Below are positions 42,499 to 51,665 of a stretch of 64,000 nucleotides of DNA, in pieces. Origin of the DNA: Fimbriimonas planktonicus (lineage in GTDB: Bacteria > Armatimonadota > Fimbriimonadia > Fimbriimonadales > Fimbriimonadaceae); contig OZ248539.1 in the NCBI GenBank assembly GCA_965234685.1, positions 1,302,001-1,366,000 of the forward strand, read 5' to 3'. The notes below the pieces were generated by a model that was not told the origin of the DNA, made no database searches, and was given only the letters and a program-made list of their open reading frames with translations. How positions within the stretch are numbered: position 1 is the first letter of the stretch; each line of letters starts with the position of its first letter. The translations under genes were made by a program, and so were the position numbers.

Positions 42499-43767
42499 AT
42501 GATGCCGGAGAGATTCGACTTCATGCGCCGACTTTGGACCAGCCCGTTTCTTGTTGCAATCTCGTCGGCTGGGCTCATGATCCTCGCAGGGTTTCTCTTC
42601 GTCTTTGGCCCCGGAAATCTAAGCGGCCGATGGATTGCCGTAGCGGCGGTATCGATGGCTCTGGTGGCTGCCCTGCGTATTCGAGCGCTAGAAAGATCCG
42701 CTGAAACCGACCAAGGCCGACTGACTTCGCAGCTCGCTACTCTGGTCGAGCAAAACGATAGATATCGCTCCACGGTGGATGCCCTTGCTGATGGACTTGA
42801 TGTGGCGTTGTTCGTTTGCGATTCAAAGGCGAACATCGAATACGCCAATCGGCGGGCAATTGCGTTTTTCCAAGCGGAGAGCTGTCGCGGGAAAAGCTTG
42901 CTCGCGGTAAGCCTCAACCCGGAGCTGGAGCAACTGGTGAAGTCAGCCGTGATCAACGAGTTGCCGCAATCCGCCGAACTCTCCTTCCGGCACCCGGTCG
43001 AGCGGATCGGCCAGGCAAAGGCGTGGCGAGCACCGGGGGACCAGGTGTTTGTGAGCGTTTACGAAATCACCGAGCTACGCAGGCTCGAACGCATTCGCCA
43101 AGACTTCGTAGCGAACGTTTCGCACGAGATGCGAACGCCGATGACCGTGATTCGCAACATGGCGGAGACCATGCTTGACGGAGACGATGCTGTGCTTCGA
43201 GATAAGTACCTCCCGAAGATCATCAGCGAAGTTGATCGCCTTTCGACCATCTCGCAAGACCTGTTGATCCTAAGTGCCGCCGAATCGAACCCGGTTCGAA
43301 AGCAGGACTGCGACATCGTGGATGTGCTCACCAACGTCATTTGGCAGCTCACACCCAAGGCGGCTGACAAGGGGCTCAAGATTGGCTACCGAGGACCGGA
43401 GGCGTTCATGATCGAAGCGAACCCGGCGCAGATGATCCAGGTCGCGCTGAACTTGATCGATAACGCGATCAACTACACGAGTGAGGGGCACATTTCAATC
43501 AACGTGAAGGAGAACCCGGAAACCATCGAAATCTCGGTTCAAGACACCGGAATGGGCATCCCGAGCGAGCACCTGCCGAGGATATTTGAGCGGTTCTATC
43601 GAGTGGACAAAGCGCGGAGCCGCGCTAGCGGTGGTACCGGGCTTGGCCTGAGCATCGTGAAGCACATTATTGAGGCGCACGGTGGAAAGCTGAGCGTCCA
43701 AAGCGCGCAGAACGAAGGGTCAACGTTCATTGTTGTCTTGCCAATTGGACACCCAAGCGTTTCCTAG
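42499..43767 (+). CDS. PhoR-like membrane sensor histidine kinase
   Basis: A 422-residue sensor kinase. Two N-terminal membrane segments lie at about 15-37 and 44-62, followed by a PAS-like domain (about 90-180, with LADGLDVALFVCDSKANIEYANRRAIAFF). The phospho-acceptor box is FVANVSHEMRTPMTVIRNMAE, the N-box NLIDNAINYTSEGH, then VQDTGMGIPSEHLPRIFERFYRVD and GGTGLGLSIVKHIIEAHGG. The architecture is that of PhoR/ResE. No response regulator gene is adjacent, so it is an orphan in this window. The orphan pstB is 5 kb away. Confidence 0.92.
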   Translation: MMPERFDFMRRLWTSPFLVAISSAGLMILAGFLFVFGPGNLSGRWIAVAAVSMALVAALRIRALERSAETDQGRLTSQLATLVEQNDRYRSTVDALADGLDVALFVCDSKANIEYANRRAIAFFQAESCRGKSLLAVSLNPELEQLVKSAVINELPQSAELSFRHPVERIGQAKAWRAPGDQVFVSVYEITELRRLERIRQDFVANVSHEMRTPMTVIRNMAETMLDGDDAVLRDKYLPKIISEVDRLSTISQDLLILSAAESNPVRKQDCDIVDVLTNVIWQLTPKAADKGLKIGYRGPEAFMIEANPAQMIQVALNLIDNAINYTSEGHISINVKENPETIEISVQDTGMGIPSEHLPRIFERFYRVDKARSRASGGTGLGLSIVKHIIEAHGGKLSVQSAQNEGSTFIVVLPIGHPSVS

Positions 43768-45221
43768 TTTTCGATGGCGAGGTAAGCGGCGTCGGACATG
43801 TTTCCGCTTCGATCTACCGCGGCGACGGCGACGGCGTCCACTTTGAGATCCTGGCCGGCCGGGAGATCGAACCGATGTTCGCCCGTGGTTCCAGAGTACG
43901 GAACGACGGTCTTTGTCCAGTTGCCATTAATCCGCTGCCATAGCGCCCAAAGAATCGGTGCCTCGCCGTCTCCAGCGGTCCATTTCACTTCCCCGTTTTT
44001 GCTTGCTTCCTTAATCTTTGGCGCGGGTGGTGCTTGCGCGTCGAGCCATGGAGTTGCCGGTGGGATCGCATATTCTCGGTAGACCGATCCTCGAAGTGAG
44101 CTCGTGATGTTGTTCCAGTTTCGTGAGAACGCCTTCATGCTGAAGTGCACGTTGCCGGTCGCGCCACCGCCACGGGTGATCGCAATTTGTTGCTGAACCT
44201 CGGCCGGTTTCCAGTTCCCTTCTGCCGGGTTGGTTCTGGAAGTGAAGTTTCCGGGCCAGATGTGACGGCCTTGGATGTTTTGCTCCAGCCAGTAGTTCAG
44301 GAGCACCGGATAGCTCTGCGGGGTTTGCGCTACTGGCCAGTACAACTGCGGTGTGAAGTAGTCACACCAGCCTTCTCGGAGCCACTTTTCAGCGTCGGCG
44401 TAAAGCTGAGCGTATTGATCCACCCCGGCTTTGATCCCTTCTGGAATCCCCGGTCGATAGATGCCGAACGGACTGATGCCAAATTTGACCAGCGGCTTCT
44501 CGCGCTTGATCAGCTTGTAAAGGTTTTGCACGAAGTCGTCGACGTTCTTTCGTCGCCAGTCCCCACGATCCAGCTTTCCGCCACGGGTCTGATACTTGGC
44601 ATAGCTCGCGCCATCCGGGAAGTCGACTCCTTTCTCGGGATACGGATAGAAGTAGTCATCGATGTGGATTCCGTCGACGTCGTACCGCTTGAGGATGTCC
44701 GCGACGACGGCAAGAGATCGCTTTTGGACATCGGGTTCGCCGGGATCCATCCAGAGATATTTCCCGTAAGTTTTCACCAACTCCGGCCGAGTCTTTGAAA
44801 TGTGACTGCCGTGCATCGGAGCTTTTTGGGCGGGGTGGAATGCTCGGTATGGATTGAGCCAAACATGAAGTTCAAGACCGCGCTTCCGGGCTTCTTGGAT
44901 GGCGAAATCCAGCGGGTCGTACGCAGGGCTCGGAGCTTTCCCTTGTCTACCTGTGAGGTACTCCGACCACGGTTCCAGCTTCGAATTGTAAAGCGCATCG
45001 GCAGATGGCCGAACTTGGAAGATCACGGCATTGAGGCGCAATTCGTGCGACCGGTCCATGATGGCAACGAGCTCTCGCTTCTGTTGCGCCGTAGTCAGGT
45101 CTCGCTTCGATGGCCAGTCGATGTTGTCCACCGTGGCGACCCAAACACCCCGAAACTCGCGTTGGAACGGCGGCAACTCCGGCTTTTGAGTTGCAATCAC
45201 GAGCAGCGGAAGGAGGGCCAT
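43764..45221 (-). CDS. DUF187 / glycosyl hydrolase-like 10 family protein
   Basis: Secreted TIM-barrel protein of about 485 residues. After a short hydrophobic start (MALLPLLVIATQ) the family pattern appears: EFRGVWVATVDNIDWPSKR, LRLNAVIFQVRPSADALYNSKLEPWSEYLTG, LHVWLNPYRAF, VDGIHIDDYFYPYPEKG, and KFGISPFGIYRPG. Relatives include Bacillus YngK and enzymes acting on peptidoglycan-related glycans. A C-terminal fibronectin-like region (about 400-485, PPAPKIKEASKNGEVKWTAG) follows. The start at 45221 is chosen for fit to the family; the frame stays open upstream without family sequence. Confidence 0.88.
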   Translation of the reverse strand: MALLPLLVIATQKPELPPFQREFRGVWVATVDNIDWPSKRDLTTAQQKRELVAIMDRSHELRLNAVIFQVRPSADALYNSKLEPWSEYLTGRQGKAPSPAYDPLDFAIQEARKRGLELHVWLNPYRAFHPAQKAPMHGSHISKTRPELVKTYGKYLWMDPGEPDVQKRSLAVVADILKRYDVDGIHIDDYFYPYPEKGVDFPDGASYAKYQTRGGKLDRGDWRRKNVDDFVQNLYKLIKREKPLVKFGISPFGIYRPGIPEGIKAGVDQYAQLYADAEKWLREGWCDYFTPQLYWPVAQTPQSYPVLLNYWLEQNIQGRHIWPGNFTSRTNPAEGNWKPAEVQQQIAITRGGGATGNVHFSMKAFSRNWNNITSSLRGSVYREYAIPPATPWLDAQAPPAPKIKEASKNGEVKWTAGDGEAPILWALWQRINGNWTKTVVPYSGTTGEHRFDLPAGQDLKVDAVAVAAVDRSGNMSDAAYLAIEN

Positions 45222-45302
45222 GGTTGAGTCTATCCCGATGAATCTTTGGGCGTTTGTCCCGTGGACCGCATCGAACCTAGCGGAAACGCGGTATCTCTTG
45301 CC

Positions 45303-45854
45303 ATGCCCGAAGAATTGGAGACAAACGCCAAAAACGAACTGACCGCGAGCAGCGTGACCGCCACGCTGACGCAGGTGGTGCTCCCGATGGGCCTGGTTAT
45401 CGATGAGGTCACGTTCTCGGGTAACGCGATCACGGTGCAGATGAACCCGCTGGATATCCGGGCTCCGCATCCCGCCACGGTTGTTGCCACGGTAAAGCTC
45501 ACGTCGCTTGACCGATACCTAGAGACCGACGCCCCGGGAGGGCTCAAGAATTTTCACTGCGAAGGCGAGGACGGTTGGCTCTACGTTAACGCAACCAAGA
45601 AGGTCATTTTTGAGTTGGCGGTCAAGGCAAAGTGCCGCGTGAGCATTCGCGATCAGAAGGAGCTTTGGGTGGACCTGGCGAGTGTGGAGGTCATGGGTGG
45701 GGCTTCGGTCACCAACCTCGTGCAGAGTCAGCTTGCGAATTTGAATCCCCTGTTCTCGGTCGCGGAACTGCCGATCGTGGCTCGCCTCACCCACGCGGAA
45801 GTTGGTACCGATCAGATCGTGATCCGACTTGAAGTTGGACCTCCAAACGCCTGA
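45303..45854 (+). CDS. DUF2993 (LmeA-like) domain protein
   Basis: About 183 residues with the two-half pattern of DUF2993/LmeA-like proteins, which resemble lipid-binding tubular folds: LPMGLVIDEVTFSGNAITVQM, DRYLETDAPGGLKNFHCEG, GWLYVNATKKV, and the C-terminal VARLTHAEVGTDQIVIRLEV. No signal peptide is visible from the ATG at 45303; TTG or GTG codons further upstream (45246) would extend the N-terminus by 19 residues. It ends 23 bases before tRNA-Leu. Family assignment is tentative. Confidence 0.62.
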   Translation: MPEELETNAKNELTASSVTATLTQVVLPMGLVIDEVTFSGNAITVQMNPLDIRAPHPATVVATVKLTSLDRYLETDAPGGLKNFHCEGEDGWLYVNATKKVIFELAVKAKCRVSIRDQKELWVDLASVEVMGGASVTNLVQSQLANLNPLFSVAELPIVARLTHAEVGTDQIVIRLEVGPPNA

Positions 45855-45877
45855 GCGGGTACCTTATTGGTCCGCTC

Positions 45878-45963
45878 GGGCGAGTGGCGAAATTGGTAGA
45901 CGCACTGGATTTAGGTTCCAGCGCCTAAACAGCGTGAGAGTTCGAGTCTCTCCTCGCCCACCA
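45878..45963 (+). tRNA. tRNA-Leu (TAG anticodon)
   Basis: Type II tRNA of 86 bases including an encoded CCA (45961-45963). The acceptor arms GGGCGAG and CTCGCCC pair fully. The anticodon stem CTGGA/TCCAG encloses TTTAGGT, with anticodon TAG at 45912-45914. The D arm has TGGCGAAATTGGTAGACGCA, the variable arm is long as expected for Leu, and the T arm reads GAGAGTTCGAGTCTCTC. Confidence 0.97.
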
Positions 45964-45964
45964 C

Positions 45965-46306
45965 TTACTTCTTCTTAAACTGCCACTTGTCGCTTCGGCT
46001 GCCGTTCTCGAGGGGAACAAGATTTCCTTCGAAGAGCTCGTAGTTCGCCCCAACTAGTCCCTGGCTCTTGCCGAAGGTCACTTTCGAAGCTTCCATTTTC
46101 CAGTCGGTCGATAGTAGGTTCATCGGACCGGCGTCGAGGCTGACCTTTCCGTCTTCTTTGAGTTCGAGCACGACTTGGTCGGCACCGGGGAGCAGGGCAC
46201 GGGCTTTCGGGTCTTTGATATCGACGCTGTACTTTCCTACCGGGCTTGGCCCACCACAGCCGAGGACAACTAGGAGTGCGAGCGGGGCGAAGCGGGCAAA
46301 TTTCAC
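45965..46306 (-). CDS. Small lipoprotein
   Basis: A 113-residue lipoprotein with signal MKFARFAPLALLVVLGC, lipobox VLGC and modified Cys at residue 17. The mature domain is beta-rich: GKYSVDIKDPKARALLPGAD, VVLELKEDGKVSLDAGPM, and DWKMEASKVTFGKSQG resemble the small META/YceI-like or DUF-type beta-barrel lipoproteins in which a quantity is scaled by length, but no family can be named. The stop codon lies two bases from the CCA end of the convergent tRNA-Leu gene. Confidence 0.8.
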   Translation of the reverse strand: MKFARFAPLALLVVLGCGGPSPVGKYSVDIKDPKARALLPGADQVVLELKEDGKVSLDAGPMNLLSTDWKMEASKVTFGKSQGLVGANYELFEGNLVPLENGSRSDKWQFKKK

Positions 46307-46315
46307 AACCAGATT

Positions 46316-47179
46316 CTAGAGCATTTTCTTCGATGGAGCCAAATTCTGAGTCGAGGAGTCCCAGGATCGTTCGCTGGCGCCTTCCTTGATTGACTGCACC
46401 ATGCTGGCGTAGATAGCCTCCGGGGTTGCGGCTTCCACTTTTCGGAATCGTACTTTCACATCGACTTTTCGATAGTAGGGCAACAGGATTTGCAGCGTCG
46501 CGGCGGCCCAATCACGGTCGGCGGGTTCTCGAAGGTATTTGAGCATGACCGCTCGATTCGCCCTCTCAGAAATCACGCCTTCCACGAATCCGGTCACGAG
46601 CGTCACGCCCGGAAGTCGAGCGGCCAGCTTCGCAACGCTCGGAGACCACGTGTCCAAACTGCAGATGCCGTCTTTTCGTAGGCGCATGTCCGGTTCAATT
46701 CTTCCCGCCGGGAAGGTTAACAAACTTCCCCCGGCCTTGAGATGCGAAATCGCTTCGCGAATGGCTTCGGTTGAGTGAGGCTGAACGAGGATCAAGTGCT
46801 TCTGAATACTCGGCAAGTGCCGAAGGAGCTCACGTTCTGCGGCAATGATCTTCAGGTCTTCCCGACCAATGGCCGTCCAGACCGCCATCGCATCCGTCAT
46901 TCCGGGATGGTTGCAGGCGACGATAAGAGGACCGGTTTTCGGAAGCTGTTCCGCGCAGCAAATGGTGACGGATCGAGTGAACCGATCGAGAATGAACTGT
47001 CCAGACGCGACTAAGCCGTGTTCGAGAACGCAAGCATCGAACTCGCGCAGAAGGCGCGCAAATCGCCTTGCTGGCAGTCCCGCTACGCCGCGCCAAGGAC
47101 CCACGGTGCTGGATAGTTTGAACGCTCGCAGGAGATCGTCGACGCAGAGCTCGGTTAAGGCGTCGGCGTTGCGATCGAA
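46316..47179 (-). CDS. PlsC-like acyltransferase
   Basis: Glycerol-phosphate acyltransferase-like protein of about 287 residues. The acyltransferase motif I is VACNHPGMTDAMAVW, with His and Asp four residues apart (HPGMTD); a second region is LLTFPAGRIEPDMR, with FPAG in place of the usual FPEG. An N-terminal helical region precedes. The likely substrate is a lysophospholipid or ornithine-type lipid. The ATG at 47179 is preferred since an ATG at 47233 would leave only 15 bases to the divergent GH26 gene. The exact start is uncertain. Confidence 0.8.
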   Translation of the reverse strand, partial: FDRNADALTELCVDDLLRAFKLSSTVGPWRGVAGLPARRFARLLREFDACVLEHGLVASGQFILDRFTRSVTICCAEQLPKTGPLIVACNHPGMTDAMAVWTAIGREDLKIIAAERELLRHLPSIQKHLILVQPHSTEAIREAISHLKAGGSLLTFPAGRIEPDMRLRKDGICSLDTWSPSVAKLAARLPGVTLVTGFVEGVISERANRAVMLKYLREPADRDWAAATLQILLPYYRKVDVKVRFRKVEAATPEAIYASMVQSIKEGASERSWDSSTQNLAPSKKML

Positions 47180-47248
47180 CATAACCTTACATACCGCCAG
47201 TTTCTGCGTAGCGTTGCCCCAAAAGCCAATCACGGGAATACTGCAACC

Positions 47249-48178
47249 ATGAGCGCGCGCCTACCTGTATCACCAAATCCGTCCGTCGGAGCGGTGGAGT
47301 TACTCAGCTATCTATATGAGATCAACGGAAAGGCAACGATGTCTGGCCAACATAACCAGCTCTACAACATGTCGAACGAGTCGGCGGCGATTCAGGCCCT
47401 CACCGGAAAGTATCCAAAGGTTTGGGGCGGCGAATGGGGTTTTTCAGACGAGCGACATGACATTGACAACATTGCGTACCGCCCGAAGTTGATGAGCGAG
47501 ATTCGGCGGCACCATGCGATGGGCGGCATTGTCGTGATCACCTACCACCAGGCCGATCCGCGCGTTGGAGAACCCTGCGATTTTGATCCAGGCGTCATTG
47601 GCAACCTGACCGAACCAGAATGGGACGAGCTTTTCGACTCCGGCTCGAAGCTTCACGCCGTTTGGCTAGAGCACGTGGACCGCTTGGCCGAAGCATTCAA
47701 AGAGCTCCAAGCCGAGGGGATCCCGATCATTTTTCGGCCGTACCATGAGATGAATGGCGGTTGGTTCTGGTGGGGCGGCGATGCTCCCAGATTCTTGCTT
47801 CTCTGGAAAATGATCTTTGACCGATACGTCGGTCATCACGGGCTGACGAACTTGCTTTGGGCTTGGAACCCGGATAAGCCATGGCCGGGTGTCGAAGAGT
47901 TCTATCCTGGTCACGACACGGTGGACTTGCTCGGGACCGACATTTATCCGGGGCAAGACCGAGATGAGACCTATCCGGAAGAGTGGTACGAGAGGATGAA
48001 AGGTCTCGCGGAAGGTCGTCCCCTTGCGCTTTCGGAGAACTCAGAGCTACCGACCGCGGCCGATCTCGAACGCCAACCTTGGGCGTATTTCATGGGCTGG
48101 GACAACTTGACGCTGAAGGCAAACTCGGAAGATGCCATTCGGGCGACGTACTCCGCATCGAGGGTCATTTCGATCTAG
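47249..48178 (+). CDS. GH26-family glycoside hydrolase (mannanase-like)
   Basis: A 309-residue (beta/alpha)8 hydrolase. GH26 hallmarks are visible: ATMSGQHNQLYN at the start of the barrel, GGIVVITYHQADPRVG, the acid/base region IPIIFRPYHEMNGGWFWWGG, LLWAWNPDKPWPG, and the nucleophile region LALSENSELP. Members cleave beta-mannans or beta-1,3-xylans. No signal peptide is present, so it may act on imported oligosaccharides in the cytoplasm. No sugar transporter is adjacent. The 219 bases that follow, before gspE, hold no gene or clear promoter that I can identify. Confidence 0.88.
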   Translation: MSARLPVSPNPSVGAVELLSYLYEINGKATMSGQHNQLYNMSNESAAIQALTGKYPKVWGGEWGFSDERHDIDNIAYRPKLMSEIRRHHAMGGIVVITYHQADPRVGEPCDFDPGVIGNLTEPEWDELFDSGSKLHAVWLEHVDRLAEAFKELQAEGIPIIFRPYHEMNGGWFWWGGDAPRFLLLWKMIFDRYVGHHGLTNLLWAWNPDKPWPGVEEFYPGHDTVDLLGTDIYPGQDRDETYPEEWYERMKGLAEGRPLALSENSELPTAADLERQPWAYFMGWDNLTLKANSEDAIRATYSASRVISI

Positions 48179-48397
48179 TTCAGCCGCCCGCCCACCCTTT
48201 CGTTAAGGGGAGGTTATCGTGAACCTCAATTGTTCCTGAAGGCCGAGCTTTTCGGAACATCCCAGCCGTCTTGTTCGTACTACGGGCTAGATAATTTGCG
48301 TCTCCTGATTATTCGGTGAACAAATCACCCGCTTCTTCGTCAAAGCCAGCTTCGATCTGTCACGATCTAATCGCTCCAATTCCGCATCTCTTGACTC

Positions 48398-49972
48398 ATG
48401 AGCCTGAACCTTCCCTTACGTTCCCAACCCGAATCGCCTGAGATTGCGAGCAACGGACTCGAGTTTGTTGACCTGAATCTCGTCAAGCCAGAACACGACG
48501 CAATGGCTTTGGCCCCGGGAGATTTCGCGCTCAAGAATCAGCTTCTCCCCTTGGCCTTGGATGGAGAAACGCTGGTGGTGGCCATGCCGAGCTTGCTTTC
48601 GCTGCCGGCAGTTGACGATCTCAGCATTTTGGTGCAGCGCCCAGTTCAAGCGGTACTCGCCGATCCGAACCTCATCAAGCTCAAGATTGAGGAGTTCTTC
48701 CTTGAGAGAATTCTGAGCCAGTTGCCGGGAGAAGAATCCGGCATTGGCGAGCTTGACGACAGCACGGACCTTGCTGACCTCACCAAGATGGCCGGCGAGA
48801 CGGCCGTCGTCCAGATGGCCAACCTGATTTTTGCGCAAGCGGTTCGCGACGGGGCTTCGGACATTCACATTGAGCCGTACGAGCGCGAAGTCAAGGTTCG
48901 ATATCGCGTGGACGGCATGTTGATGGACATGATGCGACCACCAAAGCGGATGCACGCCGCCTTGGTTTCGCGACTGAAGATTCTTGGCGAGATGAATATC
49001 GCCGAGCGCCGACTACCGCAGGATGGACGAATTAAGGTTACGATCGCCGGACGCCAGATTGACGTCCGCGTGAGCATTGTTCCGACCGTCTATGGCGAGC
49101 GCGCGGTCATGCGAATTCTGGACAAGGGCACGGCGATGCTCGGACTGGAAGAACTCGGAATGCAGACCGACGTTCTGACCAAGTACCGAAAGCTGATCGA
49201 TATTCCGTACGGAATCATCCTCGCGACGGGTCCGACCGGTTCCGGTAAATCGACTTCCCTTTACGCTTCTCTTCAGGAAATCTGGAGCCCGACCACGAAC
49301 ATCCTCACCATTGAGGACCCAGTCGAGTACCAGGTTCCGGGCATCAGCCAGATTCAAGTTCGGTCGGCGATTGGCTTGACCTTCGCTTCGGGACTACGAT
49401 CCATTGTTCGTCAGGACCCCGACGTCATCATGGTTGGCGAAATCCGCGACCAAGAAACGGCCGACATCGCGATCAACGCAGCACTTACCGGTCACTTGGT
49501 CTTCAGCACCTTGCACACCAACGACGCTGCCGGTGCGACAACGCGACTGCTCGATATGGGCGTTGAGCCATATCTGGTTGCTTCATCGCTCATGGGCGTC
49601 ATTGCCCAACGACTCCTTCGCCGTGTTTGCTCGAACTGTGCCGAGGAGTACATGCCTCGCCAAGAATCGCTCGAAGCAGTGAATATCGACCCAAGCAATA
49701 TCCCGGCCGGCTCGGTCTTCCGACGAGGCGTTGGTTGCGATAAGTGCAACCAGACCGGCTATAAGGGTCGACAAGGCTTGTACGAATTGCTTCTCATCGA
49801 CGAAGAGATTCGCCGAATGACGGTCGCCCGACAATCCTCGAACGCGATCAAGTCTTACGCCATCAAGACTCAAAACATGCGGACCTTGCTGGGCGAAGGA
49901 AGTCTGGCCGTGTTGGCCGGAAAGACGACGCCGGAAGAAGTCATGCGCGTCTGCCACCGAGACGAGTTCTAA
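48398..49972 (+). CDS. Type II secretion / type IV pilus assembly ATPase (GspE/PilB)
   Basis: Hexameric ATPase of 524 residues that powers pseudopilus or pilus assembly. An N-terminal GspE/MshE domain is followed by the ATPase: Walker A in LATGPTGSGKSTSLYASL, the Asp box FASGLRSIVRQDPDVIMVGEIRDQETADIAINAAL, and the His box TGHLVFSTLHTNDAAGATTR. A zinc-binding module with two CxxC pairs (CSNC near residue 409, CDKC near 451) is typical of GspE and PilB. First gene of a long plus-strand operon; no ribosome binding site is seen before the ATG. Confidence 0.95.
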   Translation: MSLNLPLRSQPESPEIASNGLEFVDLNLVKPEHDAMALAPGDFALKNQLLPLALDGETLVVAMPSLLSLPAVDDLSILVQRPVQAVLADPNLIKLKIEEFFLERILSQLPGEESGIGELDDSTDLADLTKMAGETAVVQMANLIFAQAVRDGASDIHIEPYEREVKVRYRVDGMLMDMMRPPKRMHAALVSRLKILGEMNIAERRLPQDGRIKVTIAGRQIDVRVSIVPTVYGERAVMRILDKGTAMLGLEELGMQTDVLTKYRKLIDIPYGIILATGPTGSGKSTSLYASLQEIWSPTTNILTIEDPVEYQVPGISQIQVRSAIGLTFASGLRSIVRQDPDVIMVGEIRDQETADIAINAALTGHLVFSTLHTNDAAGATTRLLDMGVEPYLVASSLMGVIAQRLLRRVCSNCAEEYMPRQESLEAVNIDPSNIPAGSVFRRGVGCDKCNQTGYKGRQGLYELLLIDEEIRRMTVARQSSNAIKSYAIKTQNMRTLLGEGSLAVLAGKTTPEEVMRVCHRDEF

Positions 49973-49973
49973 G

Positions 49974-51179
49974 ATGTCGACTTTTGCCTACACCGCCCTG
50001 GAGCCGACTGGCAAACGCAAGTCGGGCTTTGTCGATGCGGCCAATCTCGAAGCTGCAAAGGCGCAGATTGCTGCCGAGGGCCGATTTGTTGTCGATATTC
50101 AGGAGAAGCGCGTCGCAGCTCCGGCAAACTCAGGCCAAAAGAAGAAGGTCAGCAAGTCCGACCTTGCTCTGTTCACGCGACGAATGGCGGACTTGGCTTC
50201 GGCCGGATTGCCGCTGGACCGCGTTTTGCAGGTTGTCTCAGAGCAGTCCGAAAGTTCAACCCTTTCTGAAGTTGCGCAGCAAGCGCTGGACGACGTTCGC
50301 GGCGGTTTACCGGTTTCAGACGCCCTCGCCAAGCATCCTAAGCTGTTCCCCGTCATTTACACCCAGACGCTGAAATCCGGCGAAGCCAGCGGTCAGTTCC
50401 CTGAAGTTGCCACCCGACTTGCGGAGTTTCAGGAAACCGAAGTTGCCCGACGGAGCCAGGTAACGAGTGCGTTGGTATATCCGAGCATCTTGGCTTTTGT
50501 CGCGCTCGGCGTGATCATCTTCATGCTCACCTTCGTTGTGCCGCGACTTGCAGGCATCTTTAAGGACCTGGGCGATAACCTGCCGGCGACGACGAAGATC
50601 CTGCTTGCCACCACGGGATTCCTCACCAACAACTACATCGCCATTTTTATCGGCATCGGGGTGACGTACTTTGCCTACCGAGCCTGGGTTCAAACCGACC
50701 AGGGCGCGCTGACCCGAGATAAGTTCTTCTTGAACGCTCCCGTCATTGGCCCGGTTGTAAAGAAGGCAACCGTCTCTCGATTTGCCCGCGTCCTTGGCAC
50801 TCTCGTTTACGGCGGCGTACCAATTCTTCAGGCCCTGGACCTCGCCGGATTGGCTGCTGGGAACCGAGTTTTCTTGAAATCGGCCCAGGCCGTGCAAGAC
50901 GATGTGCGAGATGGCCGACCGATTGCGGACGCCATGCGAGACACCGGAGCTTTCCCGCCCGTCCTCACCAATATGGTGGCGGTCGGCGAAGAAACGGGCG
51001 ATCTTCCGAAGATGCTTGGCCGAGTGTCCGACTCCCTCGATTTTGAAGTGGATAACGGCATGCGCCGACTCACTGCGTTGGTTGAGCCAGCCATCGTTCT
51101 CATCATGGGCGTGTTTGTAGGGTTCGTGGTTTTGTCCGTCCTCCTGCCCATTTTCGCCGCCCAAGACCTGGCTAAGTAA
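49974..51179 (+). CDS. Inner-membrane platform protein (GspF/PilC)
   Basis: A 401-residue platform protein with two repeated T2SSF domains. The first contains FTRRMADLASAGLPLDRVLQVVSEQ, the second FARVLGTLVYGGVPILQALDLAGLAAGN. Membrane segments lie near residues 167-190, 218-236 and 371-395. It links the cytoplasmic ATPase to the assembling pseudopilins. The gene begins two bases after the gspE stop, and the prepilin genes follow. Confidence 0.95.
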   Translation: MSTFAYTALEPTGKRKSGFVDAANLEAAKAQIAAEGRFVVDIQEKRVAAPANSGQKKKVSKSDLALFTRRMADLASAGLPLDRVLQVVSEQSESSTLSEVAQQALDDVRGGLPVSDALAKHPKLFPVIYTQTLKSGEASGQFPEVATRLAEFQETEVARRSQVTSALVYPSILAFVALGVIIFMLTFVVPRLAGIFKDLGDNLPATTKILLATTGFLTNNYIAIFIGIGVTYFAYRAWVQTDQGALTRDKFFLNAPVIGPVVKKATVSRFARVLGTLVYGGVPILQALDLAGLAAGNRVFLKSAQAVQDDVRDGRPIADAMRDTGAFPPVLTNMVAVGEETGDLPKMLGRVSDSLDFEVDNGMRRLTALVEPAIVLIMGVFVGFVVLSVLLPIFAAQDLAK

Positions 51180-51230
51180 CCCAACTGAACAATGAAACTT
51201 TCTCGACGACTACCCACTACACAGAACGAC

Positions 51231-51665
51231 ATGAAGATCAACCGAACTCACAAACTCCGCGGTTTTACGCTCATCGAATTGATGGTCGTCATCTTGATCA
51301 TCGCGATTTTGGCGGCCCTGGTTGTGCCGAAAATCGTGGGTCGAGGCGGCGATGCAAAGATCTCGGCGGCAAAGGCCAACATTTCCACGCTCAGTAGCTC
51401 GATCAACGCGTTCCGCTTGGATACGGGCCGCTACCCAACCACGGAAGAGGGCTTGTCGGTTCTTCGAATTCCACCGAACGACGTTCAGAACTGGAAGGGA
51501 CCTTATACGAGCAAGGACATTTCAAACGACCCTTGGGGCAATCCGTACATCTACGAGTACCCAGGTCCGTTCGGCGCTGAGTCCTTTAACATCATCACCT
51601 ACGGAGCCGATGGCCAGCCAGGTGGTGAAGGCGAAGCCGCGGATGTGAGCGAGGAAGAGCTATAA
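51231..51665 (+). CDS. gspG: Major pseudopilin GspG
   Basis: A 144-residue major pseudopilin. The class III leader ends HKLRG^FTLIELMVVILIIAILAALVVP, with Gly at -1, Phe at +1 and Glu at +5. The globular part carries the GspG pattern: KANISTLSSSINAFRLDTGRYPTTEEGL and GPYTSKDISNDPWGNPYIY, which includes the calcium-site loop. The ATG at 51231 gives an 11-residue leader, as in known pseudopilins; an ATG at 51192 would add 13 residues. The stop overlaps the apparent start of the next pseudopilin gene. Confidence 0.93.
   Translation: MKINRTHKLRGFTLIELMVVILIIAILAALVVPKIVGRGGDAKISAAKANISTLSSSINAFRLDTGRYPTTEEGLSVLRIPPNDVQNWKGPYTSKDISNDPWGNPYIYEYPGPFGAESFNIITYGADGQPGGEGEAADVSEEEL

Noticed and set aside
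48179..48397. Intergenic region before the secretion operon searched for promoter or riboswitch
   Set aside because: No hexamer pair at acceptable spacing and no conserved RNA structure could be recognised.
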